A stretch of DNA of 64,000 nt from Begonia masoniana (Eukaryota; Streptophyta; Magnoliopsida; Cucurbitales; Begoniaceae): contig CM039510.1 in the NCBI GenBank assembly GCA_022432975.1, forward strand, positions 13,094,301-13,158,300, in the 5' to 3' direction. Within the stretch, counting starts at the first letter, position 1. Each line of letters starts with the position of its first letter. Positions 42,476 through 54,011 of the stretch are shown piece by piece. The notes under the pieces are model-generated. The model was given only the letters and a program-made list of their open reading frames with translations. It was not told where the DNA came from and ran no database searches. The position numbers were made by a program, and so were the translations under genes.

Positions 42476-45400
42476 ATGGAGAGTAACCCGAGTCGGATGG
42501 TCACGTTGAACGGCTCCAACTATCATGTGTGGAAAGGGAAGATGGAGGATCTTCTTTACGTGCAAGACTATTATTTACCCGTATTTGCTGGTGCGAAGCC
42601 GGCAGATAAATCTGACGTCGAATGGGAATTATGTCATCGTCAAGTGTGTGGTTACATTCGACAATGGGTAAATGATAACGTCCTCAACCACGTTAGTGAG
42701 GAAAAGAACGCTCAGAGCTTGTGGAAAAAGCTTGAAGAGTTGTATGCTCGAAAGACTGGTAACAACAAGCTGTTTTTGATCAAGCAACTTCTGGGGTTAA
42801 AATACCAGAACGGAAAAGCTATGACTGATCACTTGAATACATTTCAAGGAATTATCAATCAGTTGGCTGGAATGAAAATCAAGTTTGACGAAGAAGTTCA
42901 AGGGTTGATGCTTCTTGGAACTTTGCCAGACTCGTGGGAGACATTCAGAATGTCGTTGTCTAACTCGGCCCCAGACGGTGTTTTGGCTATGGATGTAGTC
43001 AAAAGTAGTGTTCTTAACGAGGAAATGAGAAGAAAATCAACAGGTTCTTCCTCACAATCAGACGTCTTAGTCACTGAAAACAGGGGGAGAAGTCAAAGCA
43101 AAGGTCCGGCCAACAGAAATCGGAGTCAAAGCAAGTCCAGAAAATACGCCAACGTTGAGTGTCATTATTGTGGCAAGAAGGGTCACATCAAAAGATTTTG
43201 TCGAAAGTTTCTTCGAGAAAATCCAAATGCAAAAGGAAAGGAAACGAAGGCCGAAGAAGGTGACACAAGCGAGAAGGTAGCCACGACCACTGAAGAATTC
43301 TTTATTGTGTACGACGGAGACGTCGTCAATCTCACCTGCCAAGACACGAGTTGGGTGATCGATAGTGGCGCTTCGATACATGCCACTTCGCGGAGGGATT
43401 TCTTCTCATCCTATACTTCTGGTGACTTTGGAAGTGTAAGGATGGGAAATGATGGCATTGCAAAAGCCATTGGTATGGGAGACGTGCGTTTGGAAATTGA
43501 CAACGGCAACACCCTGTTATTAAGAGGTGTGAAGCACATTCCTGACATCCGCATGAATTTGATCTCGACCGGAAAGCTTGACGACGAAGGGTTTTGCAAT
43601 ACCTTTCGTGATGGAAAATGGAAGCTTGCCAAAGGCTCTTTGATTGTGGCGAGAGGAGAAAAATGCTCCTCTTTGTATGTGATGCATGCAAAGATCGCAG
43701 ATTCCACAGTTCATACGGTGGACCATGAAGACGTGGTAGATCTTTGGCACAACCGGCTTAGCCATATGAGTGAGAAGGGCTTGATGATTCTCGCCAAGAA
43801 GAACCTTTTATCAGGTATAAAAGGAGGCTCTCTAAAGCAATGTGCTCATTGTTTATCTGGTAAGCAGACTCGAGTAGCTTTTAAAAGTGTCCCCCACTCG
43901 CGGAAGCCGGGCATACTCAACATGGTGTACTCCGATGTGTGCGGCCCGATGAAGACAAGAACACTTGGAGGTGCGTTGTACTTTGTGACTTTTATCGATG
44001 ATCATTCAAGGAAGATTTGGGTGTATACGTTAAAGACAAAAGATCAAGTGATAGATGTCTTCAAGCAGTTTCATGCTCGTGTGGAAAGAGAAACATGTGT
44101 GAAGCTCAAATGCATCCGAACAGATAATGGAGGTGAATATTGTGGTCCTTTTGATGAGTACTGCAAAGAGCAGGGTATTCGGCATCAAAAGACACCTCCG
44201 AAGACTCCTCAGTTGAACGGTTTAGCGGAGAGAATGAACAGGACACTCGTTGAGAGGGTGAGATGTTTGCTCTCGCAGTCACAGTTGCCGAGATCCTTCT
44301 GGGGTGAAGCCTTGAGTACAGTGGTTCATGTGTTGAACCTCACGCCAAGTGTTCCATTAAACTTTGAAGTTCCAGATAAGATGTGGTCTGGAAAAGAAGT
44401 TTCTTATAGCCATCTGCGCACCTTTGGGTGCAAGGCGTTTGTTCACATTCCAAAAGACGAGCGGTCGAAGCTGGATGTGAAGACGAGGCCGTGTGTGTTC
44501 ATCGGTTATGGTCTTGATGAGTTTGGCTACAGGTTCTACGATCCAGTGGAGAAAAAGCTTGTAAGAAGCCGAGATGCAGTGTTCGTAGAAAACCAAGGCA
44601 TCAAAGACATCGGCAAGGCAGAAATGGTAGAGAGGTGCAATGATGATCTGATCGATTTGGATCCGATCTCTACATCTGCAAGGCATTCCAATCAAGGGGG
44701 AGCGGAACAAGAACATGATACCGGTCCCGCAGATGGCGAAATCCCCACAACTGATAATGTTGAACCAGCTCAACAAGTCGAAGAAGAGGTTCAAGAGTTG
44801 CCAGAAGAACCTCCGTTGAGAAGATCCACTAGAGAGCGATGTCCTTCGACGAGATACACTTCAGATGAGTATGTGATGCTCACAGATGCCGGAGAGCCAG
44901 AAACTTACCAAGAGGCAACTTCCGTTGATGAGAAGAAAGAGTGGCTGAAAGCCATGGAGGAGGAAATGCAATCTCTTCAAGAGAATCACACTTATGACTT
45001 GGTGAAGTTACCCCAAGGAAAGAAAGCTCTCAAGAACAGATGGCTCTACAAATTGAAGACCGAAAGTACAAGCTCACAGCCAAGGTACAAGGCTCGATTA
45101 GTTGTGAAGGGGTTTGGTCAGAAGAAAGGAATTGACTTTGAAGAAATATTCTCACCGATGGTGAAGATGTCCTCGATCCGAGTTGCTTTTGGTTTAGCGG
45201 CACGCTTGAACTTGGAGATCGAGCAACTTGATGTGAAAACTGCATTTCTTCATGGTGACTTGGAGGAAGAAATTTACATGGAGCAGCCCGAGGGATTCAA
45301 AGTCAGAGGAAAAGAACAATTTGTGTGCAAGTTAAAGAAGAGCTTGTATGGCCTCAAACAAGCTCCACGCCAGTGGTACAAGAAGTTTGATTCTTTCATG

Positions 45401-46498
45401 GTGAGTCAAGGGTACAGTCGAACATCGTCAGACCATTGTGTGTTCATTAAGAGGTATTCCGATGATGATTTTATCATTCTCCTATTGTATGTTGATGATA
45501 TGTTGATCATAGGCTGTGACACTAGCAAGATTACTAAGTTGAAGGGAGAATTGAGCAAGTCTTTTGCTATGAAAGACTTGGGTGCGGCAAAGAAGATACT
45601 CGGTATAAAGATCTCTCGAGATAGGGAGAATGGGAAACTATGGTTGTCTCAGGAAGACTACATCGAGAAGGTACTGGAAAAGTTTAACATGAGCAAGGCC
45701 AAAGTTGTGTGTTCTCCACTTGCAGGTCACTTCAAGCTCAATTCAGAGCAATGTCCTACAAGTGAGAAAGACAAGGCCGACATGAGTGGAGTTCCTTATG
45801 CGTCTGCAGTTGGCAGTTTGATGTACGCCATGGTTTGCACTCGACCCGATATTGCTCATTCAGTTGGAGTAGTCAGCCGATTCCTCTCAAATCCTGGCAA
45901 AGAACACTGGGAAGCAGTAAAGTAGATATTTAGATATCTCAGAGGCACTTCCAGATTGTGTTTATGTTTCGGTGGCAGTGATCCTATGCTAGTTGGGTAC
46001 ACCGATTCAGATATGGCTTGTAATGTTGATTCCAGGAGATCCATTTCAGGATTCTTGATGATTTTTGCTAGAGGAGCTGTGTCTTGGCAATCCAAGCTGC
46101 AAGATTGTGTTGCACTATCTACCACAGAAGCCGAGTATATTGCAATCACTGAGGGTTGCAAGGAGGCTTTATGGATGAAGAGATTTCTTGAGGAATTGGG
46201 TCTGCGCCAAGAGAAGTATATTATGTTCAGTGATAGCTAGAGTGCTATCCATCTTTCCAAGAATTCGTCATTCCATTCGAGGTCCAAGCATATTGATGTG
46301 AGATATCATTGGGTTTGAGATTTGCTCGAGACAAAACAGTTGCACTTGGCGAAAGTGCACACCAGTGAAAACGGTTCGGATATGTTGACGAAAGCTTTGC
46401 CAAAGGAGAAGCTCGAAGCTTGTCGGCGAAGAGCAGGATTGTTGGAGAGACCTCATCATAAGTCGGGAGGGGGAGATTTGTTGGTTCCCTCATTATGA
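42476..46498 (+). pseudogene. Copia gag-pol polyprotein with three in-frame stops
   Basis: One frame covers the whole polyprotein. Gag comes first, with CCHC knuckle CHYCGKKGHIKRFC (about residue 229), then protease DSGA (about 296), the HHCC integrase zinc region (HNRLSHM..CAHCLSGK), integrase core (first Asp in IDDHSR, second in RTDNGGEY at about 551), reverse transcriptase with YVDD (about 1005) and RNase H (VGYTDSD..TTEAEYIA). The first 1149 codons are open. Then come TAG at 45923-45925 (just before RNase H), TAG at 46238-46240 and TGA at 46316-46318. The frame ends at TGA 46496-46498, inside the 3' LTR. Gag, protease, integrase and RT could still be made, but RNase H is cut off, so it is unlikely to be autonomous. 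Confidence 0.95.
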
Positions 46499-47704
46499 TG
46501 AGGGTCCCAGCATTTAAGCTGAAGAGAAGAAAATTTCTTCTCTTCAGCGGCGCCTCCAAACATCATTTAATGAAAAGCATAAAGAAGAAGAAGAAGTTTT
46601 CTTCTTCTCTTTCGGTGCCTACCTTATTTTAAGGAGGTATGTCTCTTTTCAGGTTTGTCATTTGTGACAAACTTCCCTATAAATAGGGAAGCTCTTCAGC
46701 TAGGAAAAGTATCCGAAACGAAGCAACTTCTTCTGCAAGAGAAGAGTAGAGAAGAGAGAAAATACGAGAGTATTATTTTTGGTGGGAGAGAAAAGAAAGG
46801 TGTGAAAGAAAAATAGGTGTGGTGCTTTTGTGCACATTGAGAGTTCTAAGAGTGGTTATTTCTCTTAGTGAATATTTTCTAGGATATTCGATATCTAGAA
46901 AAATATTGTAAATCCTATTTTCATAGTGAGATCTTTCTGATTTCTCTTAGTGAATATTTTCTAGGATATTCGATATCTAGAAAAATATTGTAAATCCTAT
47001 TTTTCATAGTGAGATCTTTCTGGACTCGGTCCCCGTGGTTTTTTCCCGATTTTGGTTTCCACGTAAAATTCTCGGTGTTGGTTTTACTCATTATTTCTCT
47101 TAGTGAATATTTTCTAGGATATTCGATATCTAGAAAAATATTGTAAATCCTATTTTTCATAGTGAGATCTTTCTGGACTCGGTCCCCGTGGTTTTTTCCC
47201 GATTTTGGTTTCCACGTAAAATTCTCGGTGTTGGTTTTACTCATTATTTCTCTTAGTGAATATTTTCTAGGATATTCGATATCTAGAAAAATATTGTAAA
47301 TCCTATTTTTCATAGTGAGATCTTTCTGGACTCGGTCCCCGTGGTTTTTTCCCGATTTTGGTTTCCACGTAAAATTCTCGGTGTTGGTTTTACTCATTAT
47401 TTCTCTTAGTGAATATTTTCTAGGATATTCGATATCTAGTTAGTGAATATTTTCTAGGATATTCGATATCTAGAAAAATATTGTAAATCCTATTTTTCAT
47501 AGTGAGATCTTTCTGGACTCGGTCCCCGTGGTTTTTTCCCGATTTTGGTTTCCACGTAAAATTCTCGGTGTTGGTTTTACTCATTATTTCTCTTACTTCT
47601 TGGCCGTTATAATTTTACGGCGGTGGGAAAATATTCCTGGTATTTTTCGGATCGCTTCCGTTATCGTTTCTCGTTCCCGTCAAATTTTTGTTATTTTCCC
47701 TACA
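46479..47704 (+). repeat. Expanded 3' LTR of copia element (1226 bp)
   Basis: It begins TGTTGGTTCC after the purine-rich GTCGGGAGGGGGAGATT and ends TTTTCCCTACA. The extra length relative to the 5' LTR comes from tandem copies of the U5-side segment that begins 'atttctcttagtgaat' (46856 to about 47480). The outer edges match the 5' LTR. Confidence 0.95.
46856..47480. repeat. 153-bp tandem array inside the 3' LTR
   Basis: Unit starts are at about 46856 (81-bp partial), 46937, 47091, 47244 and 47397 (about 43-bp partial), then the final unit. The two full 47091-47397 steps are exactly 153 bp. Units are virtually identical. The 5' LTR has a single copy (about 42078-42240). Each unit holds the 'gatattcgatatc' near-palindrome, and the breakpoints of the partial units fall beside it. 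Confidence 0.93.
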
Positions 47705-47709
47705 AGCTT

Positions 47710-48280
47710 CCATCATTTTGCCAGATGTGCTCTGTTTTTTTATCAAGTTGCCAATTTAGCAGCCGTTTACAAAAATAAAACTACAGAGCTATGAATTGAA
47801 TGGATGAAATGGCTCAAAAATTAAAAGAAAGATCTGAAGAGGATATTACTGGTAACAATTTAACAACAAAAGAACAGCCTACAACAAATAAAATTTGTAG
47901 GATAAGAGAAAGCAGTTCAAGATAGAACAATATAGTAGCCAAAGGGAAAGAAACAAAAAACTTAAGAAAAAATCACTGGGAGCTAACTTCCTAATATTGT
48001 GGAAGTGTTATTGTTGGACTTTTTATTGAGAGAAGAAGAGAGAGAAAACATGAATGCAAATTGGGAATTATATTTTATTTAACATCATAATTACACTTTT
48101 AAGCCTCAAAAAATCAAAACAAACAGAATATTATGGAGATTTAAAATCATACCTAGATCTGCCACAAACTAACTTTTTTCTAAAGAATAAGACAATTTCA
48201 TTTATTAAATTGAAAACAATAAATAAAAACTCAAAGTCTACGTGGACTCTTGAAGCAATTTCTCAATACTCCTCATTGCT
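47710..48280. other. Intergenic DNA between copia element and copia remnant
   Basis: No gene is recognised. AT-rich, possibly the 3' flank or LTR debris of the minus-strand remnant at 48281-48622. Confidence 0.45.
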
Positions 48281-48622
48281 TTAGGAGTTGCAAATTCCAA
48301 TTTTCTGTCTCAAAAACTCAAATTTGCTTATTGGAAGTGACTTTGCAAACAAGTCTAACAATTGATTTTCAAATTTGCAATGAACCAAACTCACATCTCT
48401 ATTTTTCTGCACCATGTATAGATCATACATAATTTTCTTTAACCACAAGGCTTGATTTACATTTTCTGTTGTAACAATAAACTTGACTTCAGTAGTATAT
48501 TGTGCTATATTATCCTGTTTCTTTGAACACCATTTGAACATCCCTGAACCTTTTAAAAAAGCGTTCTTTTCGACCCTGCAATATATGTATGAATTAATTT
48601 CACCTTCTTTACTACTCTCCAT
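48281..48622 (-). pseudogene. Copia RNase H C-terminal remnant
   Basis: The minus-strand frame reads GSGMFKWCSKKQ, then TTEVKFIVTTENVNQALWLKKIM and LLDLFAKSLPISKFEFLR. This is the end of a copia RNase H and polyprotein tail, with an internal deletion of the HFVRD-type part and substitutions in conserved acidic residues. Nothing upstream of RNase H remains. Confidence 0.8.
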
Positions 48623-49039
48623 GTTGCCTTAGGGAATGATTTCCTGTTTTTCTTTCCAAATTGACATGCTTTATGATGTAGCAGTGGGTGAAAAAGAAGG
48701 AGAAAAGCTACGAAGGAAGGAAGAAGAGAAGAGGAGGTAAGAAAGTAGGAAATATTTTCATTCAATCAAAAAAATGTTCTTCAAAATAATCTGCTTTCCA
48801 ATTACAATGTTGAACGTTAAATAGAAAATACATGTGACATTACTCTATAAGTTTGAAAGACTAGGATATTGATGAACCATAAAGTAAATAACAAAAAACT
48901 AGATTATTAATGAATAATAAAGAAAAATTACAAAAAACTATAACGTTAAATGATGTCTTCATCAATTCTCCCGGGGTAAGAGAAACAACCCAGTCAAATT
49001 GAAGGAAACATAGTGCAGTAGCTAATCAATCTCTCAATC
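48623..49039. other. Probable 3' LTR debris of the chromovirus
   Basis: On the minus strand this follows the chromodomain region and is AT-rich, with a purine/pyrimidine-biased stretch at 48680-48740. It is where the chromovirus 3' LTR should lie, but I see no clean ends. Confidence 0.35.
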
Positions 49040-51503
49040 ATAAGTTAAGTAGTTGAGCAACCTTCTATCGGCGACCATAAACTTGTGTGACCGGAGGCTT
49101 GGATCGAGAATCTTTCTGAACTGTCCCAGAATTTCGTAAAGAAAGATCCTGATGACTCCGGAAGAGCTCCAATAGGTCTGAATCCAAATGCTGAAGTGTC
49201 TCTCTAAAAATCCACGTATAATCACTGTCTGTTCGATCCACCCAACGAACAAGGAAGCGCTGGATCTCACCTTAATTAGTAAATACAATCTGTTCATCTA
49301 AAATAGCATTAATTTTATCCTTTTGTGTTGTGACAGGAGATATTGGGGAAGCAGGGTTAACAGATGTAGGATCAAAATTAATGGACGAGGATAGAAAATG
49401 ATCATCATATGGACAAAAATGGCCTTTATAAGCTACCAAATCTTTGACATTAAAAGTAGGATAATAACCAAAATGTGGTGGGAGATCAACGACATAAGCA
49501 TTTAAACCAATTCGTTTTAAAATTTTAAAAGGACCTACACTAGGAGCTTGCAATTTAGAACCGGATCCAAATGAAAGCCGTTCAGAGTGAATCTGAACCA
49601 TAACATAATCTCCAACATTAAATTCAACATATCGTTTGTCTAAATCAGCTCGTAGTTTATATAATGCATTACTAGTCTCTATTTGTTTATTGATCTCCAC
49701 GTAGAAATCATGACAATGTTGGGCAAAACTTTCCGCCGTCATAGACACACTAGCATGCGGTGACATAGGGAGGAGGTCTAAGGGTTTCCTAGGTTTAAAG
49801 CCGTGAACAACTTCAAAAGGACTCATGTCGATTGGTTTACGGAGCTATTATATGAATCTGAGCAGTGGGGAGAATCACATCTCAATTCCTGAGATTTTCT
49901 TTAACCAAACATCCTACCAAGTTACCAAGGCTTCTATTAATAATTTCAGTTTAGCCATCGGTTTGAGGATGATAACCAATCAACAACTTTAGTGTTGTGC
50001 CTACCATGTGGCAAATAGTTCTCCAAAAGTGACCACTAAAATGCACGTCCCTATCCGAAACAATGGTTTTAGGGAGACCATATAGTTTGACAATCTCATT
50101 AAAATATAAGCAAACTATCTTAGATGCGTCAGACGTTTTATTACATGGGATAAAGTGGGGTCATTTTCGAGAAATGATCAACAACGACCAAGATAGAGTC
50201 ATATTTTTTTTGGGTGCACGGAAGTCCTAGTATAAAATCCATACTAACATCCTACCAATGACGATTGGGGACAGGGAGAGGTGTGTAAAGACTAGTGTTT
50301 TGGCATCTTTGTTTAGTCTTTTGACAAATTTTGCAAACACTAACTATTGTGCCTATGTTTTTCTTCAAGTTAGGCCAATAGAATTGACGTTCAACTTCTT
50401 CAATCGATTTATCTCACCCAAAGTGACCAGCTAACCCACCTGCGTGAATTTCCCAAATGATGAACTCTCAAACCAAGCTTGGGGGATGCACAACTTGTTC
50501 GTTTTAAAAAGATAATCATCCTTTAGATGATAACCACTGTTGTTGCCTGATTACCCATTTTTAAAGGTGAAGACAACATCTTTAAAATTAGGGCAAGACT
50601 CATAAATCTCTTTGAGACTTTCAAAGCCGATGATTTTAGCACTCATGATACTTAGTAAAGATGATACACAACGACTTAGTGCATCAGCTGCTTGATTTTC
50701 CATAACCTTTCTGTTTTTTAGTACAAATAAGTATGCTAGCAAATACTCAATCTAACGACCATTACAAAAGTTCAACCGTTTTTTAGAAATGAGAAATCGT
50801 AAAGCTTCATGGTCCGAATAAAGCACAAATTATTGTGGTAACAAGTAGTGACACCAATGACGCAAGGCTTGCACAACTGCATACAACTCTCTATCATACA
50901 TTGAATAACGTTGTTTGGTATCATTTAACTTTTCACTAAAATAAGCGATGAGATGTCGCTCTTGGCAAAAAACGCTACCAATTCTCACTCCCGATGCGTC
51001 ACATTCAACCTTAAAGACTTTAGAAAAATCAAAAAGTCGCATAATCGGGGCCTCCACCATTCAGATTTTAATAGTGTTGAAGGCTTTAGATGCTGCTAGT
51101 GTCCAACAAAATTCACTTGTTTCATACATGCAGTAATAGGAGCCATAATTGTACTGAACCCTTTGATGAAATGACGATAAAAAGTAGCTAATCCATGAAA
51201 GCTTCGAACATCACTTAAGCTTTTAGGCTCATGTCATTCCACAATCGCCTTAACCTTTATTGGATTAGGGGATACTCCTGTCATAGAGACTATAAAGCCC
51301 AAAAAGATAACACTCTTCGTAAAAAATAAACATTTTTTAACATTAGCGTAAAGGTTTGAGGCTCAAAGAGTGGAACAAACCTGTTGGAGGTGATTTTGAT
51401 GTTGTTCAATAGTTTGACTAAAACCAAGGATATAATCAAAATAAACAACTAAGAATTTTCTCATAAAAGGCCTGAGAGCATGAGTCATTACTCTCATGAA
51501 GGT
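49040..51503 (-). pseudogene. Chromovirus (Ty3/gypsy) pol, 3' part: RT end, RNase H, integrase, chromodomain
   Basis: This is the left half of one minus-strand element. In coding order it has the RT end, with the YVDD-like catalytic box altered to YFDYILG so that one Asp is lost (about 51440), then RNase H (KVECDASGVRIG, LIAYFSEKL, about 50830-51060), the H2C2 integrase zinc region, the integrase core (about 50250-49850) and an open 184-codon stretch of the integrase C-terminus (MSPFEVVHGF.., 49826-49272). Next comes a chromodomain-like segment (QRFLVRWVDRTDSDYTW, about 49260-49180). Multiple stops and frameshifts separate these. The chromodomain places it in the chromovirus branch, which targets histone marks. 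Confidence 0.88.
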
Positions 51504-51508
51504 GCTTG

Positions 51509-52294
51509 TGTAACAACCCCTCTTTTCCTGTAAGATATTGTTCGCTTTGTAACAATCTGGGATTTGCCTATACTCGGCTCTGGGATTTGCCTATATTCGG
51601 CTCTGGGATTTGTCTATACTCGGGCTTAGATCACCGAGGTTTGCCCACAATCGTACTCATGGATTTGTTTTCAATGATGACTTCCCAAGTGGTCACCCAA
51701 CTTAGTACTGCTCTCGCCCGAGCACTCTTAACTTCAGAGTTCTGAAGGGATACGGTGTAATTATCCTACAAAATGCGTCTTACTTTCTAGTGGAGACATC
51801 TTTTACATATGTTTCATTTCCATCTTCTCCCCAAGCAATGTGGGATTGTGCCCGATCCCTTTTTCGGGTCGTCACAATCACCCCCCCTTTTTGGGGGCCC
51901 GATGTCCTCGTTGACCACATTTTTGGTTGGGTAGAGGCTCTGATACCATTTGTAATGACCCCTCTTTTCCAGTAAGATATTGTCCGCTTTGTAACGATTT
52001 GGGATTTGCCTATACTCGGCTCCGAGATTTGCCTATACTAGGTCTTAGATTCCCGAGGTTTGCCCCGCAATCGTACTCACAAATTTGTTTTCAACAAGGA
52101 CTTCCCAAGTGGTCACCAAACTTGGTATTGCTCTCGCCTGAGCATTCTTAACTTCAGAGTTCTGATGGAATCCGGTGCAATTGTGCTACAAAACACGTCT
52201 TACTTTCTAGGGGAGGCATCCTTACATATGTTTCATTTTCATCTTCCCCCAAGCAATGTGGGATTACGCCTGACCCCTTTTTTGGGTCGTCACA
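51509..52294 (-). mobile_element. TRIM element (786 bp) with TSD GCTTG
   Basis: The two LTRs, 51509-51876 and 51951-52294, enclose only 74 bp. That interval holds a primer site (TGGTATCAGAGCC on the minus strand, 51936-51948) and a polypurine tract (AAAAAGGGGGGG on the minus strand, about 51881-51892). The TSD GCTTG is exact (51504-51508 and 52295-52299). It encodes nothing and must be mobilised in trans. It splits the RT of the chromovirus. The LTRs share 'gggatttgcctatactcgg' repeats whose copy number differs (three on the left, two on the right). Confidence 0.95.
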
Positions 52295-54006
52295 GCTTGG
52301 GGCATTGATGAGTCCAAATGGCATGACAAGCCACTCATAAAGGTCATCCTTTATTTTGAAGGCGGTTTTTCATTCGTCGCCTAGACGAATCATTATTTGG
52401 TGATATCCACTTCTAATGTCAATTTTTGAAAAAATCTTAGCGTGAGTCATTAAGTCCAATAGATCATCAAGTCTGGGGATGGAAAAATGATACTTTACAG
52501 TAATCTTGTTGATGGCACGACTATCAATGCACATCCTCCAGGTGTCATCTTTCTTTGGAGTCAGAAAGGCTAGAACTACAAAAGGGCTTAAACTCTCACG
52601 AATAAATCCTTTACTCAAGAGTTGATTTACTTGTCGATGAAGTTCACTATGCTCAGTGGGGTTCATTTTGTAGTGAGGTAAGTTTTGAAGGGATGATCGC
52701 TAAGTGAACTAAATTTCGTGTTAAATATCTCGTAATAGTGGTAGTTGGTCAGGGAGGTGTTCAGAAAAGACATCCTCAAATTCATTAATGATTGATTGGG
52801 CTTTTTCGAAAGTTATGAGTGGAGGGTTTGTCAAACACTCAACTACCATTACAACAAAGACGACAAAATTGCTTTTAAGTGAACGTTCAAATTCTGTAAG
52901 AGTAACAACATTTAGTCCTTTGTGTTCAACAGTTTTCTTTGTTCGAAAGGACTCCAATCATTTTTTGGGTTCAAGGGCAATGGATTAAGATGAATTTTCT
53001 TTCCTTGGAATACAAAAGAACAAGAATTCGATCTACCATGAATAGTGACATCTAAATCAAACAACCACAGAAAACTGAGGATGACATGGCTAACATCCAT
53101 AGAAATGACGTCACACCAAAGTTGTTCTTTATATTCAAGGAACTAAATGGGTACTAAGCAATGCTCTTTAACCAAAATGGAAGAAGTATCAATCCACAAC
53201 ACATTGTAAGGTCAAGGATGAAGAACCGACTTCAACCCTAGACGTGTTACGGTAGTTACAGATATTACATTAATACAGCTACCTCTATTCACAATGATTT
53301 TACAATCTTTGTTATTAATTTTAATATATGAGTGCAAGATAGCATGACGATGTCAATCTTCAACGTCCTTTTGGTACGTATACATCTCACAACGCTTAGT
53401 CGGAGAGAAACGGAGTGAGTGGGCTGGGAAAGGGATCGAATACAACCTAAAAAGTTATTGTCATCCAAATCTTCAAACTCGTCAAGGTTAGGTTCATAGA
53501 TTTGTTCATCATTTGTCTCCTCGGGTGCATTTTCACTCTCTTGCATAACTAGGTTCCAGCTAGGACAATTAGAGGAAATGTGACCAAAGCCCTTGCAATT
53601 GAAACATTGTAAATGCAAAGAATTTTGCGAATTGTCCATGTTTTTCCTTTGTTTTCCCTTACCAAAGGAGTATTAGAAAGAGGAGGTCCTAGGGGAGACT
53701 TAAGAGTGACAGGGGTCAGGACTGGTAGAGGTCTAATATCACATTGTTTGCCATATGGCAATTTTGTAATTAACTCGTAGTCTCATACTAAGGAATATGC
53801 ATGATCAAGGGTGTTGACGCCTCGAAGAATAAGCTCGCGTCTAAGGTCATTTCTTAAGCCCTATTGAAACCTACTCAAAGTCATGGCCTCATCTTTAACA
53901 ATTTGACCTCTCATTCGAAAATCATCGAATTGGTTAACATACTGAGTGACTGGCCAATTACCCTGGGCAAGGGCATTCCATTAGTCCAATAGGTTGCCCT
54001 AATAGG
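52295..54006 (-). pseudogene. Chromovirus gag end, protease zone and RT start
   Basis: This continues the same element. In coding order: a CCHC knuckle (CFNCKGFGHISSNC, about 53580-53620), an acidic linker, the protease zone with decayed frames (53340-52720) and the RT N-terminal half (open frame 52666-52370: [39 protein letters not shown]), then [20 protein letters not shown] running to the TRIM insertion. The gag capsid part (53640-54006) is frameshifted and is cut by the solo LTR at 54012. Confidence 0.87.
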
Positions 54007-54011
54007 ATTGA

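Larger units (their letters stand above)
41705..47704 (+). mobile_element. Complete Ty1/copia retrotransposon, Tork/Tnt1-like (6000 bp)
   Basis: The 5' LTR is 41705-42352, the primer site 42355-42367, the gag-pol reading frame 42476-46498, the polypurine tract about 46462-46478 and the 3' LTR 46479-47704. The TSD AGCTT is exact (41700-41704 and 47705-47709). The shared parts of the two LTRs differ at only a handful of positions, so insertion was recent, yet the polyprotein has three nonsense codons and the 3' LTR is almost twice as long as the 5' LTR. Confidence 0.97.

Noticed and set aside
43067..44794. Several minus-strand frames of 67-145 codons
   Set aside because: Antisense shadows of the copia gag-pol frame.
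46921..47397. 158-codon minus-strand frame with a repeated 51-residue unit
   Set aside because: It is the 153-bp tandem array of the 3' LTR (153 is a multiple of 3), not a gene.
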